DNA of 64,000 bases from a virus. Location: positions 1 to 64,000 of IMG/VR virus record IMGVR_UViG_3300028653_000015; one strand, 5' to 3'. The notes beneath the pieces are model-generated. The model made no database searches, was not told the origin of the DNA, and was given only the letters and a program-made list of their open reading frames with translations. Below are positions 8,596-16,812 of the stretch, piece after piece (within the stretch, counting starts at the first letter, position 1; every line of letters starts with the position of its first letter). The translations under genes and the position numbers were made by a program.

Positions 8596-9033
8596 ATGAA
8601 AACCCCATCCGAAGAGACCGAAAGGACCGAGAGCACAGAGACCAAGACCACCCACCACAGCAAGGGAGCTGAGCCTGCGATCTTCCCCAGCGACAAGGAA
8701 CTTGCAGCCCATGGCTTCTTCCAACGTGGCGGCAACTGGGGAGTAGGGATGATCCAGGATTTCAGGAACATCCGCCTTGCCCCCGCTGGTGACAAGTCGT
8801 ACCACTTCTTCGCTGGTTCAGCCAAGGCAGTTTTCTACATAACGGCCGCTGAAGGTGCCTACAGCATCGGCAAGTGGTGCCTGGCAAAGCTTGCTGCCAG
8901 GAAAGCTGCTGCGAAATTGGCAAGCAGGCTGACTGGGTTGGAGGTAGGGGACTCTGCTGAAGTGTCAATGACAGCTACTGCAGCATCGTACTGCGACCGT
9001 GGCTGGATTCAGAAGTTCAGGTCCTCGCTGTAG
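8596..9033 (+). CDS. Unknown protein with hydrophobic C-terminal half
   Basis: 145 residues starting MKTPSEETERTEST. I chose this ATG because AAGGAGA precedes it with ideal spacing. The N-terminal 30 residues are Thr/Glu/Ser-rich and disordered. The centre (GFFQRGGNWGVGMIQDFRN) looks folded, and residues about 85-125 are Ala-rich and helical. No family was recognised. It is the only coding gene between the 8478 promoter and the 9191 terminator, followed by a structured 3' region. Confidence 0.5.
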   Translation: MKTPSEETERTESTETKTTHHSKGAEPAIFPSDKELAAHGFFQRGGNWGVGMIQDFRNIRLAPAGDKSYHFFAGSAKAVFYITAAEGAYSIGKWCLAKLAARKAAAKLASRLTGLEVGDSAEVSMTATAASYCDRGWIQKFRSSL

Positions 9034-9180
9034 GACCTCACAAGATTCTCCTCGTGGTCTGCTCTGGGCTCGGGCGAAAGCCTCGGGGGTCAAACCAGGG
9101 CAGGCCACAGGGGGTTATGCGCCCTCTGTCCAGCAGAGAAGAACTGGGCTACTGCATAGGGAGCGTTCGGCATCCTGTGC
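9019..9180 (+). ncRNA. Structured non-coding RNA or 3' UTR candidate
   Basis: Between two genes the plus strand holds a row of stems: AGGTCCT/AGGACCT (9019-9038, spanning the stop codon), a GGC-GAAA-GCC tetraloop hairpin (about 9073-9082), ACAGGGGG/CCCTCTGT (9107-9129) and GCATAGG/CCTGTGC (9154-9180). A terminator hairpin follows. The region is more GC-rich than its neighbours. An open frame crosses it but has no ribosome site and low-quality composition. It is not recognisable to me as tmRNA, RNase P or tRNA. Confidence 0.4.
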
Positions 9181-9190
9181 GGCGCCTTCG

Positions 9191-9214
9191 AAGAACCCAT
9201 ATGGGTTCTTCTTT
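9191..9214 (+). terminator. Rho-independent terminator
   Basis: A perfect inverted repeat AAGAACCC-ATAT-GGGTTCTT is followed by CTTT. It separates the upstream gene and structured RNA from the next promoter, which starts five bases later. Confidence 0.6.
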
Positions 9215-9218
9215 AGCT

Positions 9219-9247
9219 GCAAATTAGGTACCCCAGTCGGGTATAAG
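9219..9247 (+). promoter_or_regulatory. GCAAAT-N17-TATAAG promoter candidate
   Basis: GCAAAT (9219-9224), 17 bp, then GGG-TATAAG (TATAAG at 9242-9247). It is directly after a terminator and 55 bases before a gene start. The GGGTA is half of an inverted repeat, TACCC-N5-GGGTA. The downstream sequence GAAATCTAACCCC matches the secondary element seen after other copies. Confidence 0.55.
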
Positions 9248-9301
9248 AATATTAGATCAAGGAAATCTAACCCCAGATTTAACCCCTACAAGGAGACAGT
9301 C

Positions 9302-9652
9302 ATGTTGAATGCTGGAGATCGTGTACGCTGCAAACGTTATGTGGAGCTCGGGTCAGGCAATGAGATCTTCCAAGCGGGAGACATTGTTTGGATCAAAGAG
9401 ATTGTATGCAACACGTTTGTACGTGTGTCCGGCACTGGTGACAAGCTTGGTTACATTGGTCTTGGACTGGTAGAGGACTTCGAACCTGCTCCGATCTCTG
9501 ACCGACCGGCCATCACTCTGGAGCAAGCCTACGGCCGATACTTTGGCAGACTGCCTGAGGAGTCCAGGAGAGAGCTGGCAGAACTCGACTCAACAAATCT
9601 GATGGACCTGGCCATGCATCTACAGCCGGAACTTGACTGTAAGATCGTTTGA
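9302..9652 (+). CDS. Small unknown protein, SH3-like beta N-terminus possible
   Basis: 116 residues starting MLNAGDRVRCKRYVELGSG, with AAGGAGA before the ATG. The first 60 residues alternate short beta strands (GDRVRCKR, GDIVWIKEI, TFVRVSG, KLGYIG) in an SH3-like pattern, and the rest is helical. No family was recognised. It forms a single-gene transcript bounded by its own promoter and a terminator. Confidence 0.55.
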   Translation: MLNAGDRVRCKRYVELGSGNEIFQAGDIVWIKEIVCNTFVRVSGTGDKLGYIGLGLVEDFEPAPISDRPAITLEQAYGRYFGRLPEESRRELAELDSTNLMDLAMHLQPELDCKIV

Positions 9653-9686
9653 TTCCGGACACAGGCGCTCGAAAGGGCGGACCTGT

Positions 9687-9728
9687 AGAGAAGCCACTCG
9701 CTAACTCCGACCGAGTTGGCTTCTCTTT
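9687..9728. terminator. Terminator between converging genes
   Basis: AGAGAAGCC (9687-9695) pairs with GGCTTCTCT (9718-9726), and an inner CTCG/CGAG extends the stem. The plus-strand side is followed by TT. It lies between a plus-strand gene end and the 3' end of the terminase gene, so it probably serves both directions. Confidence 0.6.
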
Positions 9729-9745
9729 AGGCCACAATTGCACCC

Positions 9746-12700
9746 TCAGAAGCTGTAATTCTCCATAAGGCCGCTGTCCTGCATAGGTGCAAAGATGTCT
9801 GGACGTGGTCTCTCTATGCAAGATGCCAACAAGCACAGAAGCATAGAGTGGAATGCATCATCCGTCTTTCCCGGCGGCTTCTTGTACTCGTTCATCCTGA
9901 GTCTCTCGTTGTGCTCGGTGAAGATGTTGAGGATGTCTGTACCATGTGGGTCCTGGTAGTCCTCCCACCTGGGCAAGTCTATCTTCTTTGCCTTCAGAGC
10001 ATTGAACCCATCGCTCATTACCTCTGTACGATGGCACATCCAGCGACGCAGGTTTGGCTCCCAATAGATCTTCTTTTTTTGCCTAGGATTGTACTGGTAC
10101 TTCATTACCTTGTTGGCGCCGAAACGCTTGATGAGCTTGTCGTTCTGATAGAAACCACCACCGTAGTCTACACCTATGATCTTAACGTGTACCTGAGACA
10201 ACATCTGCGTGAGTAGGTCCAGCTGCCGTTCTGGGTCTAGGTCTTGCCCAGTAAATCGATGACACCAGAAGATGGAGAAGTTGCCTGTGCCGAAGTATCC
10301 ACCAAATGAAACGTGAGTGAAGCTGGCGTTCTCTCCAGGACCCCAGTCCACTCCAGCATAGATGGACATACCCTGCGCTAGTCTACGAAAGGACTCTATG
10401 TCACCCAGTACGATCTCAGGCTTGCACACAGCCTGCAGTTGAGCTCGGGTGATTGGTCGTACACCGGAGTCATAGGACCTACCAAGCTTCTCATTCATGA
10501 ACTGGGAACGGGAGTATTGCTCTTGGGCTACTAGTACCTCTTCCCAGTCTACCCAGGGGACCATGATCTGAGGAATGCGGTATCCCTCGAAGGTAACCTT
10601 GTCCTTGTTGTCCTCCCGCATGGGGTTCATGGCAGCCCACTGTGCCATGGGATGCCGTGCGGTTATAGACTCCCCACACTTGTCACAGATGAGCCCCGTA
10701 GACCCTATGTTCTTCTCCGTTAGAACATTCCAATGCCAGGTACTCGAGTCACTGGGTAACCCATGCCGCTCACAGGGTACTACCCACTCGTTCTGTGAGG
10801 AGAACTCAGACCAGTAGAATTCTATGGTGTTATCTACTGACTTGGGTGTGCCTGAGTACAAGAATAGCTTGTAGCTAGAGTGGAAGGCACACTGCTCGAT
10901 GACTGGGATGTTATCGATCAAAACGTCTTGAAGCTCGTCGATCAGTACCATGTCTGCAGGAATACCACGAACACGGTCTGCAGTTAGATACGCATAACGA
11001 AGTCTGATCTGAGAGTAGTTGATAAACTTCTTGAAGAAGACAGCCTGGTTGATCTTAGCTGAGGTGTAGGACCTCAGCATGGGGGACGCATCTATGACAT
11101 CCTTGATGCGGTCATTGGAAAAGACCTTCGCCTGTTCCGCTGAAGGAGCTACGTACAGGGACCTGAAGTTGTTGGTGAGGGCTGAGTAGCAGAGCAGCCG
11201 GTTGCCCAGTGTAGTCGAGTTGTGTGTGATGAGTCCATCTACCACGAAGCTGTCAGTACCATCCACAGTGATGTCATAACAATCCTGCTCTCCCACCTCT
11301 TCGATACTCACTATCTCATCCCAGTACAAATCCGTGCTCAGGTGTTGAGCAAGGGCAGATGTTTTATCTTGATCAAATCTTGTGTCTGATCTGAAGAAGT
11401 CTACATACTGTTCAAGTTTGTCATGACTCAACAAGTACTTAGGTTTCTCCCTAAGTCCGGCAGATCTTAGGGATGGTTGTGGTACGTAGGGCCCGCTGCG
11501 GAAGCCGTTTCTAGACCTGTGTATGATAGCTATATCCTCCACAATACCAGCCGGGTACACATCCCTGTTGGAGTTAGTATCTACGTCGATGATTGGAATG
11601 TCCTCTGTCTTTCCAAGAGCACCAATGTCTTCTATGAATCTGACAGCCCCAGCTTGTGTTTCTATCCGCAGCTTGTACGCCCACTTGTCAGTACCTTTGT
11701 ACAATGTGGGTTTCCATCTACGTGTACTGGAAGGAATGCCAAACTTCCATAGAAGACGCTGCACATCTTTGATCAAGTGCTCAGAAATAGAATCGTACTC
11801 CAGGTGGTACGATGAATCTTGCAAACTTGCATGGCCATCGCCGGCCCATAAACGATTGATGAATAGGGCTGTTTGTCTTTGATCTAATCCCCACACAAAG
11901 TCTGGTACATGCTTGTCTGCAGACAACTCTCCCCAGATACCACACTCCTTCACCAGTTTTAGTACGGCAGACTCTGCATTGAATCGAATACTCCACAGGC
12001 CAGGCTTTCTCTCATTGGGGCTATAGTCATCACCTGCAACCAACTCTAGAAACTCCTGCAAGACTGGCCCTTCGCCCTGAGTAAAGGTACACGTATCTTG
12101 CTCGGGCAAGTACCCTTCTGCAATCATGTACGCTGCTAAGATCACCTTTCTATCTGGCGGAGTAGAAGTACTTGTAAACTCCCCAGCTCTCCGAACTGCC
12201 GCAATATGCTCCTGCTCAGAGAGACCACCAGAGATTGACCAGCCACCCCAGGTGCGCATTGGATGGGTCAATGCCACCACCACAGTATGGCCCTGTCTAG
12301 TCTTGATCTTTACGCAAGTCTTTCTAAGTTTTGCAGACTTCCAAGTTACTGATCCTATTTGTGTATGCGCACCATCAGGAGACATGCCTACTACTTTGTC
12401 TCCTACACAAATCTTCTCTAGGGGTGTTACACCGCCGTCTTCCATAGAAATCATGCTTGCTGCGAGACAGCATTTCTCTACCTGCCGGCCGCAAAGCATG
12501 AGAACTTTGTTTGCAGGCGTATCATATATCTTACGCAGGTACTCACGACCGGTAAATGAGAAGTCACCTATCCTACCCGCTTCAGGAACTCGAATCGCCG
12601 TCTCTGCGAAGTCGGATGGAGATACACCAAGCATCTCTGTAGAGGTAAGAGCACTAGAGGGGTCTACTTCTTCAGGCTCCTCGTCTATACCAAAGTCTAC

Positions 12701-12826
12701 AGCCTCGCCACCCTCATCATAATCAAAGATAGGTTCGACTATTCCATGATCATCAAAACAGTATGAGAGTGGAATGGTGTGTGCAGATCTAAGAAGTTCA
12801 GCCTCTGCCAGTGTGATTGTGGCCAT
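9746..12826 (-). CDS. terL: Terminase large subunit with in-frame intein
   Basis: DNA-packaging motor: an ATPase that pumps DNA into proheads plus a nuclease that cuts concatemers. The frame is 1026 residues, of which residues 119-536 are an intein; the spliced product would be about 608 residues. The exteins rejoin as CGRQVEK-STTLGN, the Walker A motif. Walker B is VLIDEL (628-632). A zinc-ribbon-like set (C685, C714, C717) lies between the ATPase and nuclease. Nuclease acidic residues are D827 (YAGVDWG), D887 (IIGVDYGG) and D989/D990 (KTDDAFH). It is downstream of unknown virion genes, with no recognised small terminase. The ATG lacks a strong ribosome site. Confidence 0.93.
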   Translation of the reverse strand: MATITLAEAELLRSAHTIPLSYCFDDHGIVEPIFDYDEGGEAVDFGIDEEPEEVDPSSALTSTEMLGVSPSDFAETAIRVPEAGRIGDFSFTGREYLRKIYDTPANKVLMLCGRQVEKCCLAASMISMEDGGVTPLEKICVGDKVVGMSPDGAHTQIGSVTWKSAKLRKTCVKIKTRQGHTVVVALTHPMRTWGGWSISGGLSEQEHIAAVRRAGEFTSTSTPPDRKVILAAYMIAEGYLPEQDTCTFTQGEGPVLQEFLELVAGDDYSPNERKPGLWSIRFNAESAVLKLVKECGIWGELSADKHVPDFVWGLDQRQTALFINRLWAGDGHASLQDSSYHLEYDSISEHLIKDVQRLLWKFGIPSSTRRWKPTLYKGTDKWAYKLRIETQAGAVRFIEDIGALGKTEDIPIIDVDTNSNRDVYPAGIVEDIAIIHRSRNGFRSGPYVPQPSLRSAGLREKPKYLLSHDKLEQYVDFFRSDTRFDQDKTSALAQHLSTDLYWDEIVSIEEVGEQDCYDITVDGTDSFVVDGLITHNSTTLGNRLLCYSALTNNFRSLYVAPSAEQAKVFSNDRIKDVIDASPMLRSYTSAKINQAVFFKKFINYSQIRLRYAYLTADRVRGIPADMVLIDELQDVLIDNIPVIEQCAFHSSYKLFLYSGTPKSVDNTIEFYWSEFSSQNEWVVPCERHGLPSDSSTWHWNVLTEKNIGSTGLICDKCGESITARHPMAQWAAMNPMREDNKDKVTFEGYRIPQIMVPWVDWEEVLVAQEQYSRSQFMNEKLGRSYDSGVRPITRAQLQAVCKPEIVLGDIESFRRLAQGMSIYAGVDWGPGENASFTHVSFGGYFGTGNFSIFWCHRFTGQDLDPERQLDLLTQMLSQVHVKIIGVDYGGGFYQNDKLIKRFGANKVMKYQYNPRQKKKIYWEPNLRRWMCHRTEVMSDGFNALKAKKIDLPRWEDYQDPHGTDILNIFTEHNERLRMNEYKKPPGKTDDAFHSMLLCLLASCIERPRPDIFAPMQDSGLMENYSF
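11219..12472 (-). mobile_element. Intein with LAGLIDADG-type endonuclease domain in TerL
   Basis: 418 residues. It begins at Cys119 of the frame (block A, CCLAASMISMEDG), has block B at about GHTVVVALTHP (180-189) and ends with block F/G, DCYDITVDG...GLITHN, followed by extein Ser537. All expected splice residues (Cys1, His-Asn, Ser+1) are present. Between the splicing blocks are two LAGLIDADG-like helices, VILAAYMIAEGYL (228-240) and ALFINRLWAGDGHAS (320-334), so it probably homes. It sits exactly between Lys and Ser of Walker A, so an unspliced protein could not bind ATP normally. Confidence 0.9.
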
Positions 12827-12836
12827 GAATGCTCGT

Positions 12837-12865
12837 GAAAAATAGTTCGAAAGATCGGGTATAAG
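12837..12865 (+). promoter_or_regulatory. GAAAAA-N17-TATAAG promoter candidate without a downstream gene
   Basis: GAAAAA (12837-12842), 17 bp, GGG-TATAAG (TATAAG at 12860-12865), then GGAAGATAGCC downstream as at the other sites. It points rightward, away from terminase, into a stretch with no plus-strand gene. Any transcript would be non-coding or antisense to 13067-13585. Confidence 0.45.
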
Positions 12866-13066
12866 TACTTTGACAGGAATGGAAGATAGCCATCACACCA
12901 TTCTTCGCAGAACCCACTCGGTAAAAAAATAGAAACAACAACGAGTAAGGGATCTTAGCAATCATAACACGTGGTTGGTAGGGTGTGTAGGCAGGTGTTA
13001 CTGCTTGTGGTGGCCTTTACTCGTAAGCCTAGGCCGGCAGAGCCGGCCAACAATTACCCCACAATT
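12866..13066 (+). ncRNA. Possible non-coding RNA downstream of an orphan promoter
   Basis: About 200 bases between the terminase start and the 3' end of the next gene, with no credible coding frame on either strand. On the plus strand it contains GGCC-TTTAC-TC-GTAA-GCC (about 13010-13030) followed by the perfect stem GGCCGGC-AGA-GCCGGCC (about 13032-13050). That last hairpin may end both this RNA and the minus-strand transcript. I see no tRNA-like T-loop. RNA existence is inferred only from promoter resemblance and folding. Confidence 0.3.
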
Positions 13067-13585
13067 TTAGCCAGCTACTGCTTGCCCCAACCTGTGCGCT
13101 ACATTGAGTACGAAAGCAGCTACATGCTCCGGACTTTGTACACCAAGTGGCATGGTCTCCATAGGCATTACCACTGACCAGCTGTCTACTTCCGATACGT
13201 ACTTCACACTGGACGGGGTGTCTCTGAATTGATCTGATATTGCAGCCATTAGGCATGCCTGCATACCAGGCCACCAAGGCGTCGCCTCTAGAGCATTGTT
13301 TGCCAGCTCTGCTATGGACTGCCTATCTTCAGCAGAGCAGCCACCATCCAACTTACTTGTGGCAGAATCGAATATGTGCTTTCGATCTGTGTGGTAGAGG
13401 TGATAGATCAACAAGCCATCTTTAGCCCCAAACTCCACAAATAGTTTGCCTATGGTACATTCTTTGAACTTCGGAATGGCGCTGGCAAGTGCCCCTGCAG
13501 TGCAAGGGGCAGTAGGTAGCGTACCTACTGCAGCACACTCATTCTCATCAGCTTTGAACGGTACAATCTCTAGTTTCTCAGCCAT
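13067..13585 (-). CDS. Unknown protein upstream of terminase
   Basis: 172 residues starting MAEKLEIVPFKADENECAAV. The ATG follows GGAGGAAGCTG; the frame is open further upstream but within the preceding gene. The protein appears globular, mixed alpha/beta, with several cysteines (C33, C43, C59, about C102). No family was recognised. It overlaps the upstream gene by eight bases. Confidence 0.5.
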   Translation of the reverse strand: MAEKLEIVPFKADENECAAVGTLPTAPCTAGALASAIPKFKECTIGKLFVEFGAKDGLLIYHLYHTDRKHIFDSATSKLDGGCSAEDRQSIAELANNALEATPWWPGMQACLMAAISDQFRDTPSSVKYVSEVDSWSVVMPMETMPLGVQSPEHVAAFVLNVAHRLGQAVAG

Positions 13586-14486
13586 CAGCTTCCTCCAGTA
13601 ATCGGTCGGCCTCAGACAGCACATCAGTCCCACTACCAGACTGGCTGTAGTTTACACCAGCCACATCTTCGATAGCAGGAACTCTGTGATTGTCCTTCTT
13701 CATTCGGAACTTCTCGAAGGCATTCAGAACCTCACGCAGAGCCACGTCACTCTGGCGCATCTCGTCCTCAGCTGCCTTGATGACAGACATGTACTTACTC
13801 ATCATGTTGGCATGATCTAAAGATGCTGGCTCTCTTTCTATCTCCAACACCTTCAGGAATGCTACGTCACGCATACGGCGTGCTACAGCTCCAGTGTTGA
13901 TGTTGGAAGGAGGGCCCGACATCCCAGCCAACCAAGGCACAACCATGTCTGCTATGTCTGGTGATGCCTTCAGAGTAACGATACGGGAATAGGCCGCAGG
14001 CTTGTCATCCATGTACGCAACCCACTCCCCCATGGAGAGCAGCTTGCGATTCCAGAAGTAGTGGCCAAACGCCTCTACTCCTTCCACTGTCAGTTTGACT
14101 TTGTGATGCTCATTCAGTCTCCTGACTGTCTCCTCTATACGCAAGGGAGACAGCAGGAGCTGTTCAGTGCTTTCTCTTAGCCTTGGATTGCCTAGAATCT
14201 GGAAGGCTTCTTGAGCCCCCGCGCTGGGGTACCACAGGTCATGGATGCTGTGAGTACGTAGGTACTCTCTCGTAGCTAATTGCTCATCCTCAGTTCCCAG
14301 GTTGGGCGTTGGCGCCCAAGGCTCTGGAAAAGGAAGCATCTTTTCCTGTAGCTTCTCTATGTATCTACGATTGACAGAGTAGAGATTGTGATCTTCCAAC
14401 ACGTGGATAATAGTATCCACTGAGTGCTTCTGCTGACTGATCAAGAAGCAGATAAAGACCTCAGCTGGGGATCTGTTTATGTCCAC
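13578..14486 (-). CDS. Unknown protein near terminase, possible packaging accessory
   Basis: 302 residues from a GTG with AGGGGG ahead of it. The N-terminal 50 residues (PAEVFICFLISQQKHSVDTI) are helical and could be a helix-turn-helix. The central and C-terminal parts are helical and charged, ending in a long amphipathic helix. Its position two genes before TerL makes a small-terminase or neck role conceivable, but I see no diagnostic motif. Confidence 0.45.
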   Translation of the reverse strand: MDINRSPAEVFICFLISQQKHSVDTIIHVLEDHNLYSVNRRYIEKLQEKMLPFPEPWAPTPNLGTEDEQLATREYLRTHSIHDLWYPSAGAQEAFQILGNPRLRESTEQLLLSPLRIEETVRRLNEHHKVKLTVEGVEAFGHYFWNRKLLSMGEWVAYMDDKPAAYSRIVTLKASPDIADMVVPWLAGMSGPPSNINTGAVARRMRDVAFLKVLEIEREPASLDHANMMSKYMSVIKAAEDEMRQSDVALREVLNAFEKFRMKKDNHRVPAIEDVAGVNYSQSGSGTDVLSEADRLLEEADG

Positions 14487-14501
14487 GACAGCCCCCTAGA
14501 A

Positions 14502-16517
14502 CTATGCTTGTGGTAAGGCACCAAGTGTCTTCAGACCAGCAACCACCTTGTCTAGATGAACCATGGACCGTTGTAGAGCACCCTCATCCACGGAGTTGAG
14601 ACCCATACGTGTAGCCACTAGTAACTCTGCTAACTTCCGTATAACTGCCTCGAACTCTGGCACGTAGCTAGCAAAGATGGTGACGTTCTCTGGGTTGATG
14701 AACCCTACCGACAGTATCTTGTCTACTGATATCGGGTCCTCGAGCATGGCCGCTTCCTTGAGCAGGTAAGCCCGTAGGTTAGGTAGGCTCTTCAAGTAGT
14801 CAGCAGCTGCTGACTTGGCCTTCTGGAAGCAGTCCTTGAACAGCGTAACTGGTCTAGCAGAGAACCACATCTCCTGGCTTGCCTGCTTACGCATGCCTAC
14901 CAGGTCCTTCTCAAACTGTACCGGTTCTTGCCCTAGTACCGTGCCCAAGAAGACGGCACCATCCTTGTCCAAACACAAGGACTCCATGACACCTGCCAAC
15001 TTGTCTATGGCCTCCCCCTGGAATGTAAAGTTGATCCCACTGTCCGTTATTACCCGGACAGCAGTCGGCAGAGCTCTAGCCTCTGCCACCTTGGTGTACT
15101 CATCCGGAGACGAGGCCAAGTCAACTACTTCGTTGAAGGACAGGAATCCGCAGTCCTCAGGAATTCCGTAGTGTCCTTCCTCAATCACAGACACCTCCTT
15201 CAGACCAGGCACCTTGGTTATGATCAGCTGTTCACCAGTAACAGTGTCACACTTGAACCCAGTGCCCTCTGGGGTCTCAACAGTCGCATGAATGTTGACG
15301 GGTACAAATGCGATGGCACCCTCTGGAGTGGCGTAGTAGAAGGAGCCAAAACCCTCTGGGTCTGTGTCCAAAAGGTCTGTGTGCCGACCAAGTGGCACAC
15401 CAGCAATGTTCTCTTGCATTGCCGACTCGCTACCATTCGTAAACAGCGCCATCGGTAGAAGTGTGCCACTGAAGTCCATGACCTTCGGGAACACCCACCC
15501 TACTAGCTCTCGGTTCTCATCCTGTGTCTTCACCTTGTAGAGACCGAATTTGTTGACCACTTCGATCTGAAGATCAAGAAGAGTCTCTTTGACCACAGGT
15601 TGAGTAGTGATGGTCGTAGTGCCATCAGCCTCTACTCTGGACACCATGTCTCCACCCAGCGCACCTACTGCTGCTGGACGGGGAATGTCTTGAGAGTCTG
15701 GAATGAGTGCTTCTGAATTCGCAGTCTTGATCCTAAAGCCACCTTCGATCTTTTGAATTTGCATGACGTTGGGTATGATGGCTCCAGCTACCTTCCTCAG
15801 GTAGTCAGGTCCAGCAGCCTCCGCCAGGCTTGCACTACCCAGCTTGTGAAGGAACTCACCAACTACTGGGTTCTTCGTCACTTGTGCATACACAACAGAG
15901 TTGTCTGCACCCATCTTCTCGATAACGTCTGCAGCTTGTTCCTCTGTGATGGTGGGTAGAATGGCATCGAATAGGAATGGTAGCTGGGCGCTACTCTCCT
16001 TGCCCATACCGGCAGCACCTATGTCCGCCATCATAGGACCACGAGCACCGCCATACTGCCTGTGCGGTGGGTACAGCTGCTCAATCAAAGAGATGTCCCC
16101 AGGACGTTCACGAATAGCCTCGAACAGGTTGGGCCGGAACAGGGCCTTCTTCAACCGCTCATCCGTCAGGGGTTCTACCTTCCCATCGTACATCAGAACA
16201 TCCAGCGGCTTGAGCTTACCGTCCTGGATGATGACTGGAATCAGAGCCTTTTGTCTACCCTTCAACACCTCGGGAGTATCATCATCCCTAGGATTGATCG
16301 CCATCTTGTTGAGTAGTTCTATCTGACCAAGACCATACCTACGGTCTGCATCAATGGTGCGAAGCACGACCTTCGGCGCATAGTCACTGGCGTAGGGCAC
16401 CTGTCGATACAGTTCATCTAAGATCTGTTGAGGCCAGTCATTGGCATCTTCGCTCAAGCCTGCCTCCATGCCAGTCTTTTCGATCTGAATAGGCTCGTTG
16501 TCTAGAAACAGGTCCAT
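14502..16517 (-). CDS. Large unknown virion protein
   Basis: 671 residues starting MDLFLDNEPIQIEKTGMEAG. The ATG was chosen for GAGGAG ahead of it rather than an upstream in-frame ATG inside the neighbouring gene. The N-terminal 200 residues are helical, the middle (about 330-480) is beta-rich, and the C-terminal 150 are helical. It carries seven or more K-x-A motifs (RKVAG, IKTAN, TKVAE, DKLAG, RKQAS, LKEAA, RKLAE). There is no catalytic signature. Its size and neighbours (spike, terminase) suggest a major structural or internal virion protein. Confidence 0.5.
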   Translation of the reverse strand: MDLFLDNEPIQIEKTGMEAGLSEDANDWPQQILDELYRQVPYASDYAPKVVLRTIDADRRYGLGQIELLNKMAINPRDDDTPEVLKGRQKALIPVIIQDGKLKPLDVLMYDGKVEPLTDERLKKALFRPNLFEAIRERPGDISLIEQLYPPHRQYGGARGPMMADIGAAGMGKESSAQLPFLFDAILPTITEEQAADVIEKMGADNSVVYAQVTKNPVVGEFLHKLGSASLAEAAGPDYLRKVAGAIIPNVMQIQKIEGGFRIKTANSEALIPDSQDIPRPAAVGALGGDMVSRVEADGTTTITTQPVVKETLLDLQIEVVNKFGLYKVKTQDENRELVGWVFPKVMDFSGTLLPMALFTNGSESAMQENIAGVPLGRHTDLLDTDPEGFGSFYYATPEGAIAFVPVNIHATVETPEGTGFKCDTVTGEQLIITKVPGLKEVSVIEEGHYGIPEDCGFLSFNEVVDLASSPDEYTKVAEARALPTAVRVITDSGINFTFQGEAIDKLAGVMESLCLDKDGAVFLGTVLGQEPVQFEKDLVGMRKQASQEMWFSARPVTLFKDCFQKAKSAAADYLKSLPNLRAYLLKEAAMLEDPISVDKILSVGFINPENVTIFASYVPEFEAVIRKLAELLVATRMGLNSVDEGALQRSMVHLDKVVAGLKTLGALPQA

Positions 16518-16527
16518 GATGAACTCC

Positions 16528-16809
16528 TCACGTGATTTTTCCAGGTAGTGGTCCTGTAGGACCAGCAACCGTGACTATAGCTGCGGATAGTATCTGGTTA
16601 CATACTGCAGTGGCTACCGAGTCTGAGATCAGTCTTGCCAAAGTTGGGTCTAGTGTTACTGGTAGCATGCCCGTGACCGCTGACTTTACATCCACCGTCC
16701 CATCTGGTTTTGGTGTCTGCACAGGGGTCATCACAGGCTGCATGCCGATAGGCTTTGCTATCAGCAGAGTATAGATGGCGTCAGACATTGCGGAGGCAAC
16801 TAGTGGCAT
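16528..16809 (-). CDS. Small unknown protein following the spike gene
   Basis: 93 residues (MPLVASAMSDAIYTLLIAKP...), with an internal ATG at residue 8 as an alternative start. It ends with a Gly/Pro-rich tail (TVAGPTGPLPGKIT) and has a moderately hydrophobic N-terminal helix. The first ATG is four bases after the spike stop. It may be a baseplate or tail-tip accessory; this is inferred only from adjacency. Confidence 0.4.
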   Translation of the reverse strand: MPLVASAMSDAIYTLLIAKPIGMQPVMTPVQTPKPDGTVDVKSAVTGMLPVTLDPTLARLISDSVATAVCNQILSAAIVTVAGPTGPLPGKIT

Positions 16810-16812
16810 GAT

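Noticed and set aside
8999-9301. Upstream extension of the 9302 gene through the structured region
   Set aside because: No ribosome site at the upstream start, it crosses a terminator and a promoter, and its residues look unlike a protein; the ATG at 9302 has AAGGAGA.
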